Below the pieces are notes generated by a model, which had not been told where the DNA came from, made no database searches, and worked only from the letters and a program-made list of their open reading frames with translations. DNA of 64,000 nucleotides from Syntrophobacterales bacterium (lineage in GTDB: Bacteria; Desulfobacterota; Syntrophobacteria; Syntrophobacterales; Thermodesulforhabdaceae), in the NCBI GenBank assembly GCA_026417655.1, contig JAOACS010000031.1, positions 124,001-188,000 on the forward strand, given 5' to 3'. Of this stretch, positions 33,454 to 42,340 are shown piece by piece. Position numbers and translations under genes: made by a program. Each line of letters begins with the position of its first letter. Position 1 is the stretch's first letter.

Positions 33454-35217
33454 ATGCCATACGATCCAACCAAATTGGCAGATTGGCAAATTGCTGAAGA
33501 AGCTGAAAAGAATATGCCCGGTCCCTATGAGTGGCAGGAGAGGCTTGGGCTAGAAAAAGATGAAATTATTCCCATGGGGCGAGTATGTAAACTCGATTTC
33601 ATGAAAATTCTTGAACGACTAAAAGACCGTCCCGATGGAAAATACATAGAAGTAACAGCGATTACTCCTACACCCCTTGGCGAAGGAAAGACCACCACAT
33701 CCCTTGGACTCATTGAAGGTCTTGGTAAGAGAGGAAAGAATGTAGGTGGATGTCTTCGCCAGCCCTCTGGTGGTCCTACCATGAACATCAAGGGGACGGC
33801 AGCTGGTGGTGGTAACGCTCTCCTTATCCCTATGACCGAATTTTCGATGGGACTTACTGGCGACATTAACGCCCTTATGAATGCCCACAACCTTGCCATG
33901 GTAGCTCTCACTGCCAGAATGCAACATGAAAGAAACTATACCGATGAACAGCTCCAGAGACTTACTGGAATGCGACGGTTGGATGTGGATCCCACTAGGG
34001 TCGAGTTTGGCTGGGTAATAGATTTCTGTGCTCAGGCCCTTAGGAACATCATCATCGGAATCGGTGGTAGAAACGATGGTTACATGATGCAATCAAAATT
34101 TGGTATCGCTGTAAGCTCCGAGTTAATGGCTATTCTTTCTATTGTAAGAGATCTTCCCGATCTTAGAAAACGGCTTGCCGAAATCACCCTTGCCTTCGAT
34201 AAAACCGGCAAACCAGTAACTACGGGTGATCTTGAAGTTGCTGGTGCGATGTGTGCTTGGATGCTTCCAGCTATCAACCCAACCCTTTGTTGCACCATAG
34301 AATATCAGCCCGTCTTAATCCATGCAGGTCCCTTTGCTAACATAGCCATTGGGCAGTCATCAATTATAGGGGACCGCATTGGTCTCAAGATGTTCGATTA
34401 CCACGTCACAGAAAGTGGCTTTGCAGCGGATATAGGCTTTGAAAAATTCTGGAACGTCAAATGCCGCCTCAGCGGACTTAAACCTCACGTCTCAGTTCTT
34501 ACCACCACAATTAGAGCTCTCAAAATGCACGGTGGTGGTCCAAAGGTCGTTCCTGGGCTTCCTCTTCCTGAGGAATATACTAAGGAAAATCTCGGACTCC
34601 TTGAAAAAGGTCTTGAAAACATGGTTCATCATATCAAGGTCATTAGAAAGTCAGGCATGAATCCAGTTGTCTGCATCAACTCATTCTATACCGACACCCA
34701 GGAAGAGATTAAGATGGTTAGAAAAGCTGCTGAAGCTGCCGGAGCAAGATGCGCCCTCTCCGAACACTGGCTTAAGGGAGGAGAAGGTGCTCTAGAGCTT
34801 GCCGACGCAGTGATTGAGGCTTGTGAAGAGCCGTCTGATTTCAAATTCCTCTATCCTATAGAGATGAAACTAAGAGATCGAGTTGAGATTATTGCAAAAG
34901 AAGTTTACGGAGCCGATGGTGTTGTATGGACTCCTGAGGCAGAAGCTAAGGCAAAGATGCTCGAATCTGATCCTAAGTATGCCGATTACATGACCATGAT
35001 GGTAAAAACCCATCTCAGCCTTTCCCATGATCCAACCCTTAAAGGCGTTCCTAAGGGATGGGTGCTCCCAATTAGAGATGTCCTGATTTACTCCGGCGCA
35101 AAATTCCTGTGCCCATGCGCTGGAACTATAAGCCTTATGCCAGGAACTGCTTCCAATCCGGCATTCCGCCGAGTTGATGTGGATGTGAATACGGGTAAGG
35201 TGATGGGATTGTTCTAA
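33454..35217 (+). CDS. fhs: formate--tetrahydrofolate ligase
   Basis: A 587-residue ATP-dependent ligase forming 10-formyl-THF from formate, the entry of the methyl branch of the Wood-Ljungdahl pathway or its reverse. The P-loop-like [16 protein letters not shown] and the motif [19 protein letters not shown] are diagnostic, as is the C-terminal [21 protein letters not shown]. The length is slightly above average for bacteria. GGGGAGG precedes the ATG. folD follows after a hairpin. Codons look strongly biased to C/T-ending choices compared with neighbours, which may reflect high expression (visual impression only). Confidence 0.97.
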   Translation: MPYDPTKLADWQIAEEAEKNMPGPYEWQERLGLEKDEIIPMGRVCKLDFMKILERLKDRPDGKYIEVTAITPTPLGEGKTTTSLGLIEGLGKRGKNVGGCLRQPSGGPTMNIKGTAAGGGNALLIPMTEFSMGLTGDINALMNAHNLAMVALTARMQHERNYTDEQLQRLTGMRRLDVDPTRVEFGWVIDFCAQALRNIIIGIGGRNDGYMMQSKFGIAVSSELMAILSIVRDLPDLRKRLAEITLAFDKTGKPVTTGDLEVAGAMCAWMLPAINPTLCCTIEYQPVLIHAGPFANIAIGQSSIIGDRIGLKMFDYHVTESGFAADIGFEKFWNVKCRLSGLKPHVSVLTTTIRALKMHGGGPKVVPGLPLPEEYTKENLGLLEKGLENMVHHIKVIRKSGMNPVVCINSFYTDTQEEIKMVRKAAEAAGARCALSEHWLKGGEGALELADAVIEACEEPSDFKFLYPIEMKLRDRVEIIAKEVYGADGVVWTPEAEAKAKMLESDPKYADYMTMMVKTHLSLSHDPTLKGVPKGWVLPIRDVLIYSGAKFLCPCAGTISLMPGTASNPAFRRVDVDVNTGKVMGLF

Positions 35218-35231
35218 TTTGACCTAAACTG

Positions 35232-35284
35232 GTCGGGGAGAAGGTCTCCTTATGAAAAGGCCTAGTCCCCGACTGATATTTTTT
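35232..35284 (+). terminator. hairpin terminator between fhs and folD
   Basis: GTCGGGGA (35232-35239) pairs with TCCCCGAC (35266-35273), followed by TGATATTTTTT. The long loop has inner pairing (AGGTCTCCTT region). The folD ribosome site follows at once, so this may attenuate rather than fully stop read-through. Confidence 0.65.
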
Positions 35285-35300
35285 CAGGAGGTAACTTACT

Positions 35301-36191
35301 ATGGCAGCACAACTAATTAAGGGAACGGAAGTAGCAAAGGCCATAAGGGAAGAGCTCAAGAAAGAGGTTGAACGACTTAAAGAAAAATATGGTGTTGTCC
35401 CGGGATTAGTGACTATACTTGTTGGGGAAAACCCAGCTTCTCAAAGCTACGTAAGGGCAAAACAGCAGACGGCCCACGAGCTTGGTTTTTATTCCGTTCA
35501 GGAGGATAGACCCGCCGACATTTCAGAAGCCGATCTATTAAAGTTGATCGATCAATATAATAAGGATCCCAAAATCCATGGTATCTTGGTTCAGCTTCCC
35601 CTACCCAAACATATCAACGAGACCCAAGTGTTGTATGCCATTGATCCATCAAAGGATGTTGATGCCTTCCATCCCTTCAACGTAGGAAAATTGATGATAG
35701 GAGAACCAGATTACCTTCCCTGCACACCTGCAGGCATTCAGGAGCTTCTAATAAGAACCGGTGTTGAAACATCCGGTGCCGAGGTCGTGGTTATTGGCCG
35801 CTCTAATATCGTTGGAAAACCTATTGCAGTAATGCTTATGCAAAAAGGAAAGGGTGCTAATGCTACAGTAACGGTATGTCATACTCGGACAAAAGATGTG
35901 GTATCCCATACCAAGCGAGCCGATATACTTATCGTTGCAGCGGGAGTTGCCGAGTATGTAAAAGGTGATTGGATCAAACCCGGTGCTGTGGTTATCGATG
36001 TAGGAGTCAATGAGGTAGGAAGAACCGCCGATGGGAAGAGAATCCTAAAGGGTGATGTGGCCTTTGATGAAGCGAAGGAAGTAGCAAGTGCTATTACGCC
36101 TGTCCCGGGCGGTGTCGGCCCCATGACAATAACAATGCTTATGAAAAATACCGTTAGAGCCTGTAAGGTTCACAATAATATTAAAGACTAG
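35301..36191 (+). CDS. folD: methylene-THF dehydrogenase / methenyl-THF cyclohydrolase
   Basis: A 296-residue bifunctional enzyme interconverting 10-formyl-, methenyl- and methylene-THF with NAD(P). Signatures: GENPASQSYVRAKQ with the catalytic Lys (about residue 54), VQLPLPKHI, and the Rossmann part VVIGRSNIVGKPIAVML, ending PVPGGVGPMTITMLM. AGGAGG lies upstream of ATG. With fhs it gives the formyl-to-methylene part of the C1 pathway; a strong two-way terminator follows. Confidence 0.97.
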   Translation: MAAQLIKGTEVAKAIREELKKEVERLKEKYGVVPGLVTILVGENPASQSYVRAKQQTAHELGFYSVQEDRPADISEADLLKLIDQYNKDPKIHGILVQLPLPKHINETQVLYAIDPSKDVDAFHPFNVGKLMIGEPDYLPCTPAGIQELLIRTGVETSGAEVVVIGRSNIVGKPIAVMLMQKGKGANATVTVCHTRTKDVVSHTKRADILIVAAGVAEYVKGDWIKPGAVVIDVGVNEVGRTADGKRILKGDVAFDEAKEVASAITPVPGGVGPMTITMLMKNTVRACKVHNNIKD

Positions 36192-36225
36192 TAGCATTCG
36201 ATCCCGATTGGGTGGGAATTATAAT

Positions 36226-36263
36226 GAAAAAAACCCCTCGGCTACAAACCGAGGGGTTTTTTT
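36226..36263. terminator. bidirectional terminator between folD and mvhD
   Basis: CCCCTCGG (36234-36241), loop CTACAAA, CCGAGGGG (36249-36256), flanked by an A-run on the left and seven T on the right. It can therefore end the rightward folD and leftward mvhD transcripts. Confidence 0.88.
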
Positions 36264-36271
36264 CAGGGGAA

Positions 36272-36670
36272 CTACATTGATTTCATACCCTTTAGACGGT
36301 CAATCATGAGGTTTGCAACTTCTATGAATCTATTGGCCTTTCCAGCACCTATGCTAAATATCTCAACTCTTTCAGGTTCAAGACCTATATCGGTCATTAC
36401 CTTCTTTATATAATCTACCTTCTTCTGGGCCTTTTCTATTCCCTTTTTGAATTGGCAGCTATCGGTCATGCATCCCACAACATAGACTCCATCTGCCCCA
36501 TTTTCAAAAGCCTTAAGTATATGCAATGCATCCAATCTTCCCGTACAGGGAAGTTGAATGATTTTTATGTTTTCCGGCAATGTCCACTGTGCTTTTTCAG
36601 CTACCTGGGCTGCCGCCGAAGCACAGTTAGAACAACAAAAGGCAACAATTTGGGGTTCAAAGTTACTCAT
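36272..36670 (-). CDS. mvhD: MvhD-type hydrogenase iron-sulfur subunit
   Basis: A 132-residue [2Fe-2S]-type electron carrier. The N-terminal FCCSNCASAAA, the LPCTGRLDALHILKAFENGADG segment (seen in two parts) and VVGCMTDSCQFKKG carry the conserved cysteines of MvhD/FlpD proteins. These pass electrons from hydrogenase or formate dehydrogenase to HdrA. It starts 30 nt after hdrA, in the same operon. No mvhA/G or fdh is adjacent, so the donor is encoded elsewhere. Confidence 0.93.
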   Translation of the reverse strand: MSNFEPQIVAFCCSNCASAAAQVAEKAQWTLPENIKIIQLPCTGRLDALHILKAFENGADGVYVVGCMTDSCQFKKGIEKAQKKVDYIKKVMTDIGLEPERVEIFSIGAGKANRFIEVANLMIDRLKGMKSM

Positions 36671-36700
36671 AGAACCTTCTCCTCTCCTTCTTGGTCTCCC

Positions 36701-39448
36701 TTAAGCTTCCCTCACAAGGTTCTCTGCCATAGCTATTATATGATCATCGCTCAATTTTCTAAACACAATCGCCTTACCAGGGCATTCGCTCACACACATT
36801 CCACATCCCTGACACAGTGCTGGGTCAATATAAGCAGCCTCTTGGACACTTTGAATGATCGGGATTCCGTAGGGGCATGTCCGGACACAGGTAAGGCATA
36901 CGGCGCATCTTTCGGGATTGACTTCAGCCACAGCCCCACCAACAAAGACCATTCCCTGAGAAAGGAATCTAAAGGCTCGTCCCGTTGCCGCTAGGGCCTC
37001 TTCTATGCTCTCCTCCACACCCTTTGGTCCAAGGGCAAGGCCGGCGAAAAAGACACCCTCCAGCTCACCATCGACCGGTTTCATCTTGGCAGGCGACTCC
37101 TTGAGGAAGCCATAGTCATCAACGCTTGCTCTGTATAATTTAGCTAAAGCCTCGATAGGTTCTGGGTAGATAGCCGTTTGAAGAGATACAAAATCAGGCT
37201 CAAGAATCACATCTCGTCCTAAGATGGGATCATAGACCTGAATCTTTATTTTCCCATTTTCCACTGTAACGGCCGGTTTCCTATTTAAATCATACCTAAT
37301 GAAAAGAACCCCCTTTTCTCTCGCTTCCTTATAGATCTCTTCCCGTTCCCCAAAGGTGCGGACATCTCTATAGAGGACATAAATATCCATATCGGGATTG
37401 AGGGCTTTAAGATCACATGCAGCCCTTGCGGAGAAGGTGCAGCATAGACGGCTACAGTAGGGCCTTTGAGGTTCTCTAGAGCCCACGCACTGTATAAACA
37501 CAGCGCTACCGGCACTTTTGAAAGCCTCCGGAGAATCAATAAGTTTCTTGGTAAAATCGGACCAACGGTATATTTCAGGATGAGATCCGTAAGCGTATTC
37601 ATTAGGTTTAAGAGAGTGGGCACCCGTTGCTATTATGACAGCACCATGACGAATGGTCTGAAGGGAGCCGTTTAAAGATATAGTGGATTCAAATTGACCA
37701 CCAAATCCCTTCGCTTCAATAACATTCGAATTTAGAAGGACCTTTATCTTAGGATTATTAGAAACCTTGGAGACTAGATCACTCAGAAACTCCTTAACGG
37801 ATGTTCCTGTCCATGTAGTTTTAACTTTATGAGCATGACCTCCAAGACGATCCTTCTTTTCTACAAGCGTTACTTCCACACCCTTTTCAGCTAGAGCAAG
37901 AGCCGCTGTCATTCCAGAAATTCCGCCACCTATTACCAGAACGGACTGTTCTATGGCTACCGGTTTAATTGGTAGAGGTTCAGACATACGAGCATGAAGC
38001 ACTGAGACTCTAAGCAGATTCTTAATCTGTTCGATCCCCTTTTCTGAGGTGCCTAGAGTTCTAAAATCAACAAAGCTATATAGGGTGGGATTAAGCTGGG
38101 CTTCCTTCATTGCCCATTCGATCATTTCTTTGTGCATTATGGGCGAACAGCTTGCATAAACGAGCCGATTAATTCCGGTCTTTCTAATCCACTCGGCAAG
38201 ATTTTTAAAGGCCTCGGAACTCTGAAGATCTATCCTGTCAGCGGCAATAACACCGGGCAATGTTTTCACATAAGAAATGAGATCCTCCACTACCCTATCA
38301 AAGACATCTAATCTTCCGGGGCAAAGGCTAAATATAACCCCAACCTTCGGTTCCTCACCACTTATGTCTCGGAAGGATGGGCCTACAGGTGATGCACCAT
38401 TTCCTCCTATAAGCTTAGAAACCTGTGCTGCTACCGCTTGAGCCTCTACAACTGATTGGTAAACATCTCGAGGACCTACCGCTGCTCCGCAGGCAAAAAC
38501 ACCCTTTACATTGGTTGCTCCCGGATTCAATTCTTCCGTCTCTATAAATCCGTACTTATTGACTGTAACACCGAGTTTTTCGGCAACCTCCTTAACACCA
38601 GGAGATGGTCTAAGACCAACGGAGAGAACAACAAGATCGAATATCTCTCCCTGCTTTTCTCCATTTTCATCTAAATACTCTAATACGAGATCCTCAGTTC
38701 CAGGGAGCCTTTCTATACTGTGAATTCTAGTTCTTACAAGCTTAACACCCTTTGCCAGAGCATTGTTGAGATATTCTTCATACCCCTTTCCGTGGGTTCT
38801 AATGTCCATGAAGAAAATGGTCGTTTCAGTCTCGGGAGATGCATCCTTTATGTGGGAAGCTTCTTTTAGGGCATACATACAGCAGACCGAAGAACAATAG
38901 GGTGCATCACACTTGTTAATTTCTCTTGAACCTACGCACTGTAGCCAAGCGATCTTTTTTGGAACCTTCCCATCCGATGGTCTTACTACAACACCCTTGG
39001 ATGCCGATATAGGTTTCTGCATCCACTCTAGCTCAGTACTGGTAATGACGTTGGGATACTCCGAATATGAATAGGTGTCATAGACGGAGGGATCAAATGG
39101 TTCCAAGCCCGCAGCAAGGACAATAGCATTCGCTTCGATGGATTTCACATCATCCTTTGTCTTTAATGTTATTTTGAAAGAGGGCGCCGAGCCTTCGATT
39201 TTTTCTACTACCGTATCGGTATAGACCGATATAAGCGGATGTTGAGAACAGGCTATGGTGCGATTTAAAACCTTACAACAGCTACAGAGAGGATAAAGTC
39301 TATGAAGATTGGGAATAATACCACCAAGTTGAGAACCCTTTTCTATAAGATCCACGTGAAACCCTTGATCGGCGAGATCTAGAGCCGCATTAAGGCCCGA
39401 TACCCCCCCGCCGATTACTACAACATTCTTTACTCCCTGTGCACTCAT
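36701..39448 (-). CDS. hdrA: HdrA-like FAD/iron-sulfur protein with two FAD modules
   Basis: A 915-residue soluble electron-transfer flavoprotein. The first FAD module starts NVVVIGGGVSGLNAALDLA, with a Cys-rich segment LYPLCSCCKVLN (about 55-70) and HdrA motifs WLQCVGSRE with SSVCCMYALKEA. A CSPIMHKEM region precedes a second module from about residue 495 (SVLVIGGGISGMTAALALAEK) that repeats FIQCVGSRE and CSRLCCTFSARAA. The C-terminus has two [4Fe-4S] ferredoxin motifs, CAVCLTCVRTCPYG (about 843) and CQGCGMCVSECPGKA (about 880). ATG at 39448 follows GGGGGAAGG. With MvhD it probably bifurcates or confurcates electrons; no HdrB/HdrC is next to it. Confidence 0.9.
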   Translation of the reverse strand: MSAQGVKNVVVIGGGVSGLNAALDLADQGFHVDLIEKGSQLGGIIPNLHRLYPLCSCCKVLNRTIACSQHPLISVYTDTVVEKIEGSAPSFKITLKTKDDVKSIEANAIVLAAGLEPFDPSVYDTYSYSEYPNVITSTELEWMQKPISASKGVVVRPSDGKVPKKIAWLQCVGSREINKCDAPYCSSVCCMYALKEASHIKDASPETETTIFFMDIRTHGKGYEEYLNNALAKGVKLVRTRIHSIERLPGTEDLVLEYLDENGEKQGEIFDLVVLSVGLRPSPGVKEVAEKLGVTVNKYGFIETEELNPGATNVKGVFACGAAVGPRDVYQSVVEAQAVAAQVSKLIGGNGASPVGPSFRDISGEEPKVGVIFSLCPGRLDVFDRVVEDLISYVKTLPGVIAADRIDLQSSEAFKNLAEWIRKTGINRLVYASCSPIMHKEMIEWAMKEAQLNPTLYSFVDFRTLGTSEKGIEQIKNLLRVSVLHARMSEPLPIKPVAIEQSVLVIGGGISGMTAALALAEKGVEVTLVEKKDRLGGHAHKVKTTWTGTSVKEFLSDLVSKVSNNPKIKVLLNSNVIEAKGFGGQFESTISLNGSLQTIRHGAVIIATGAHSLKPNEYAYGSHPEIYRWSDFTKKLIDSPEAFKSAGSAVFIQCVGSREPQRPYCSRLCCTFSARAACDLKALNPDMDIYVLYRDVRTFGEREEIYKEAREKGVLFIRYDLNRKPAVTVENGKIKIQVYDPILGRDVILEPDFVSLQTAIYPEPIEALAKLYRASVDDYGFLKESPAKMKPVDGELEGVFFAGLALGPKGVEESIEEALAATGRAFRFLSQGMVFVGGAVAEVNPERCAVCLTCVRTCPYGIPIIQSVQEAAYIDPALCQGCGMCVSECPGKAIVFRKLSDDHIIAMAENLVREA

Positions 39449-39603
39449 ACCTTCCCCCATTTTTCGTGGAAAGATTAGTAAAGTTTTGACGTTTACTTCT
39501 GTGAAAAGTTCTTTCCTATCCTAAAGATAATAAGGATAGATCCCTTTTTCGCGCTATCGGCCGAAAAAAGATGCGTATTTTCAGTAAAAACAGACACACT
39601 TAA

Positions 39604-39632
39604 GTCTTATGTGAAAAAAAAATCAACGTCAA
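39604..39632 (-). promoter_or_regulatory. candidate promoter for hdrA-mvhD
   Basis: On the minus strand TTGACG (39627-39632), 17-bp T-rich spacer, TAAGAC (39604-39609), about 150 nt before hdrA. Nearby, GTGACA (39663-39668) and TGTCAC (39686-39691) form an inverted repeat just upstream that could hold a regulator. The rest of the 264-bp gap shows no gene. Confidence 0.4.
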
Positions 39633-39712
39633 GTATAAACCTTCCTACTAGACCTTAATTCCGTGACACTTATGATGGAGAGAGTTGTCACTAAGCCATT
39701 ACTAGCTTTCCA

Positions 39713-41215
39713 TTAATTACGTGACACCCGATCCTCAATTGGAGAAGCTATCTCCTCTTTGGCGTTAAAAGGAAGGATGAAGTAAAAGGTGTTACCATAT
39801 TTTTCCGGTTCACAACCGACTTTTCCACCGTGGATTTCAACAACGTTTTTGACAAAATAGAGTCCGTGACCAGATCCACTTGGGGTCTTTGATTCCCCTT
39901 CTGCCTCACTTTTGCGAACTACGCGATATCCTTCTTCAAACACTCTTAAACTCTCTTCGGGAGAAAGAGGTCTTCCCGTTGTGAAAATATTGAACCGAAT
40001 GCCATGCATGTTATCTCCAAAGAAGTTCTTAAGGATTTTGTAATCGATGGATACAAGTTTTACATCATTTCCTAAAGGATCCTTTATGGGTTCAGTATAT
40101 TTTAGAGCGTTGGACATGAGGTTATCGAACACTTGGGAAATCAGGCCCTTGTCAACAAAGAGAGTTATCTCTTCCTCCGGAACATCACCGGCTGTGCGTT
40201 TAAGATGGATTCCCTTTTTATCAAAAAGAGGAGCATAACGGTCTATAATCCGTTCTATGATCTCATTTTTGAAGTTACAGGGTTGCTTCCTTAAAACGTA
40301 AGTTCCTTTAAGAAAGTGCTCCTTTCGAAATAGGGTCTCTAAAAAAAGGCTTGTGTGGGTGTAGTGCCTTTCCAAATCTCTTGCTTCTTCCTCCATTTTG
40401 TCGGTTATTTCAGAAAAGTCATTGTAGATGGCACATAATTCATCGGTAATATTTTGATGTGCCTGATCATGAGAAAGAACCAGGATAAGATCCTTTATAC
40501 TCTTTTGAACTAAACGATATGATTCTAGGTGTTTTTTAAGTCTTTTGATGTATAGCATATAGTAAAGATTTGGCGAAATGACGTTATGTTCAATGTCGGC
40601 AACCAACTGGTTTATGAATTTAAGATGGTTTAGATTTTGCTGTATAAGAAGTTTTTGATGGAGGTTGTAGCCAATACGATTGGCAAACTTCTCAAGGAAG
40701 AAAAGATCCTCCTGAAATGTCTCTTTAGGGAATATGGCTACAAGAAATCCAAAGACACCTTTTATCCCAGCAAAGGAAACCCATTGTTTTAAAGCCTGGT
40801 TCCCCCTAATTGGAAATGCCCACTTCCCGTTTAAGGATATAGGGCCCTGTAAAGGCTCAGAGTGGAATTCTGTATTCTTATGAAGTATGTTCTCTAGAGT
40901 GGCAATCTCATCAAGCTCTTTGGAATCATACTTCTTCCCAGGTGAGTCCTTTTCTAATCCCTTCCAGCTAGTGCAAACCTTTTCTAGCCGATTAGTTCTA
41001 GAGTTTAACACATAGAGTATACTTTCTATGTTGAAGAAGACCTTAGGAACAGCAACGGATACTAGATACAAGTGTTCAAGAGATGTAGATTCCTGAGCAA
41101 GATCAAAAAAGGTGGCAAAGGCTTCTTCCTTAAGTCTTTCAAAGTTATATCGTTTATAGTCATCCTTCTTTTTTTCTACCTTTTTGATCGCCTCTTCCAG
41201 CGTAACATACCCCAT
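39713..41215 (-). CDS. soluble GAF-like sensor histidine kinase
   Basis: A 500-residue protein without signal or TM segments. After a basic coiled N-terminus, residues about 45-210 look like a GAF-type sensor. The putative phospho-histidine is in VADIEHNVISPNLYY (about 224). The ATPase has an N-box QVFDNLMSNALKYT and a G2-box GSGHGLYFVKNVVEIHGGKV; the G1 box is unusual, FTTGRPLSP in place of a D-x-G-x-G motif. No receiver is attached or adjacent. It starts 29 nt after gpsA as the last gene of the gyrB-gyrA-gpsA unit. Signal and partner unknown. Confidence 0.75.
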   Translation of the reverse strand: MGYVTLEEAIKKVEKKKDDYKRYNFERLKEEAFATFFDLAQESTSLEHLYLVSVAVPKVFFNIESILYVLNSRTNRLEKVCTSWKGLEKDSPGKKYDSKELDEIATLENILHKNTEFHSEPLQGPISLNGKWAFPIRGNQALKQWVSFAGIKGVFGFLVAIFPKETFQEDLFFLEKFANRIGYNLHQKLLIQQNLNHLKFINQLVADIEHNVISPNLYYMLYIKRLKKHLESYRLVQKSIKDLILVLSHDQAHQNITDELCAIYNDFSEITDKMEEEARDLERHYTHTSLFLETLFRKEHFLKGTYVLRKQPCNFKNEIIERIIDRYAPLFDKKGIHLKRTAGDVPEEEITLFVDKGLISQVFDNLMSNALKYTEPIKDPLGNDVKLVSIDYKILKNFFGDNMHGIRFNIFTTGRPLSPEESLRVFEEGYRVVRKSEAEGESKTPSGSGHGLYFVKNVVEIHGGKVGCEPEKYGNTFYFILPFNAKEEIASPIEDRVSRN

Positions 41216-41244
41216 TAGACCTTCTCCAAGCTATTATTATTTGA

Positions 41245-42288
41245 TTAACACTGATTCCTCATTATAATCTCCCTATGGTGTTCTAACTCATGCTTTAGGG
41301 CTCTTGTCATAAGAGTTTTAACAGCCTCCCTAGGATCCTGGTTTTCGTAAAGTATCAGATAGACCTGTTCACATATTGGCATCTCAACACCCACCTTCTT
41401 AGCTAGAAAATATACGGATTTTGCCGTTTTTACACCCTCTGCAACCATTCTCATCTCCGAAAGGATCGTTTCTAATTTTTTCCCTTGTCCAATCAGATAA
41501 CCAACAGTTCTATTTCGGCTAAGATCTCCTGTGCACGTCAAAAGGAGGTCTCCTATGCCAGCAAGGCCCGAAAATGTTAGAGGATGAGCTCCAAGTCTAA
41601 CACCCAGTCTCGCCATTTCGGCAAGCCCCCTCGTAATAAGCGCCGCTCGAGTATTGTGCCCAAATCCCATGCCATCACACATGCCTGCGGCAATAGCAAT
41701 AACATTTTTTATGGCCCCTGCTAGCTCAAGTCCCACAACGTCTTCACTCGTATAAACCCTAAAATAATCAGTAGCAAAAAGCCTTTGAACTTTCCTCGCG
41801 ATCTCTTCCTCATGAGAGGCTACAGTTACCGCAGTGGGAATTTTCCTGATCACCTCTTTAGCGAAGGATGGACCAGCGATACAGGAAAATCTTAATCTCT
41901 TATTAACGGGCAAAATATCCTTCCAGACCCCTTCCATTGTAAGAAGTGTTTCGTTTTCAATACCCTTTGTCGCACTTACCACTATGACACTGTCTTCCAT
42001 AAAGGGGATCATCCTTAAAGCGACCGATCGATAAACGTGAGAAGGAACAACCATTACTATAAGCTGCCTTCCTCTTACTACCTGTTCAATGTCGGTGTAG
42101 GACTCAATGTTACTGTTAAGTCTATAACCAGGAAGGTAATAGGTATTTTCCCTCTTTTCCCTTATGATTTCACAAAGTTCCGGTTCATATACCCAGAGTC
42201 GAACCCTATATCCCTTTTCGGCAAGAAGTTGAGCTATACTTGTTCCCCAGCTTCCCGCACCAACTACCCCAATAATCTCATCCTTCAT
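41245..42288 (-). CDS. gpsA: NAD(P)-dependent glycerol-3-phosphate dehydrogenase
   Basis: A 347-residue enzyme reducing dihydroxyacetone phosphate to sn-glycerol-3-phosphate for phospholipids. Rossmann motif IGVVGAGSWGTSIAQLLAEK, VSATKGIE, the catalytic-lysine segment LAGAIKNVIAIAAG and GLAGIGDLLLTC with GhNTRAA are diagnostic. It lies 52 nt after gyrA on the same strand. Confidence 0.96.
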   Translation of the reverse strand: MKDEIIGVVGAGSWGTSIAQLLAEKGYRVRLWVYEPELCEIIREKRENTYYLPGYRLNSNIESYTDIEQVVRGRQLIVMVVPSHVYRSVALRMIPFMEDSVIVVSATKGIENETLLTMEGVWKDILPVNKRLRFSCIAGPSFAKEVIRKIPTAVTVASHEEEIARKVQRLFATDYFRVYTSEDVVGLELAGAIKNVIAIAAGMCDGMGFGHNTRAALITRGLAEMARLGVRLGAHPLTFSGLAGIGDLLLTCTGDLSRNRTVGYLIGQGKKLETILSEMRMVAEGVKTAKSVYFLAKKVGVEMPICEQVYLILYENQDPREAVKTLMTRALKHELEHHREIIMRNQC

Positions 42289-42340
42289 AGGAAAATTCCG
42301 CTCCTTTCTTAGACCTGTGGAATTGGAAAAGTAACCTTAT

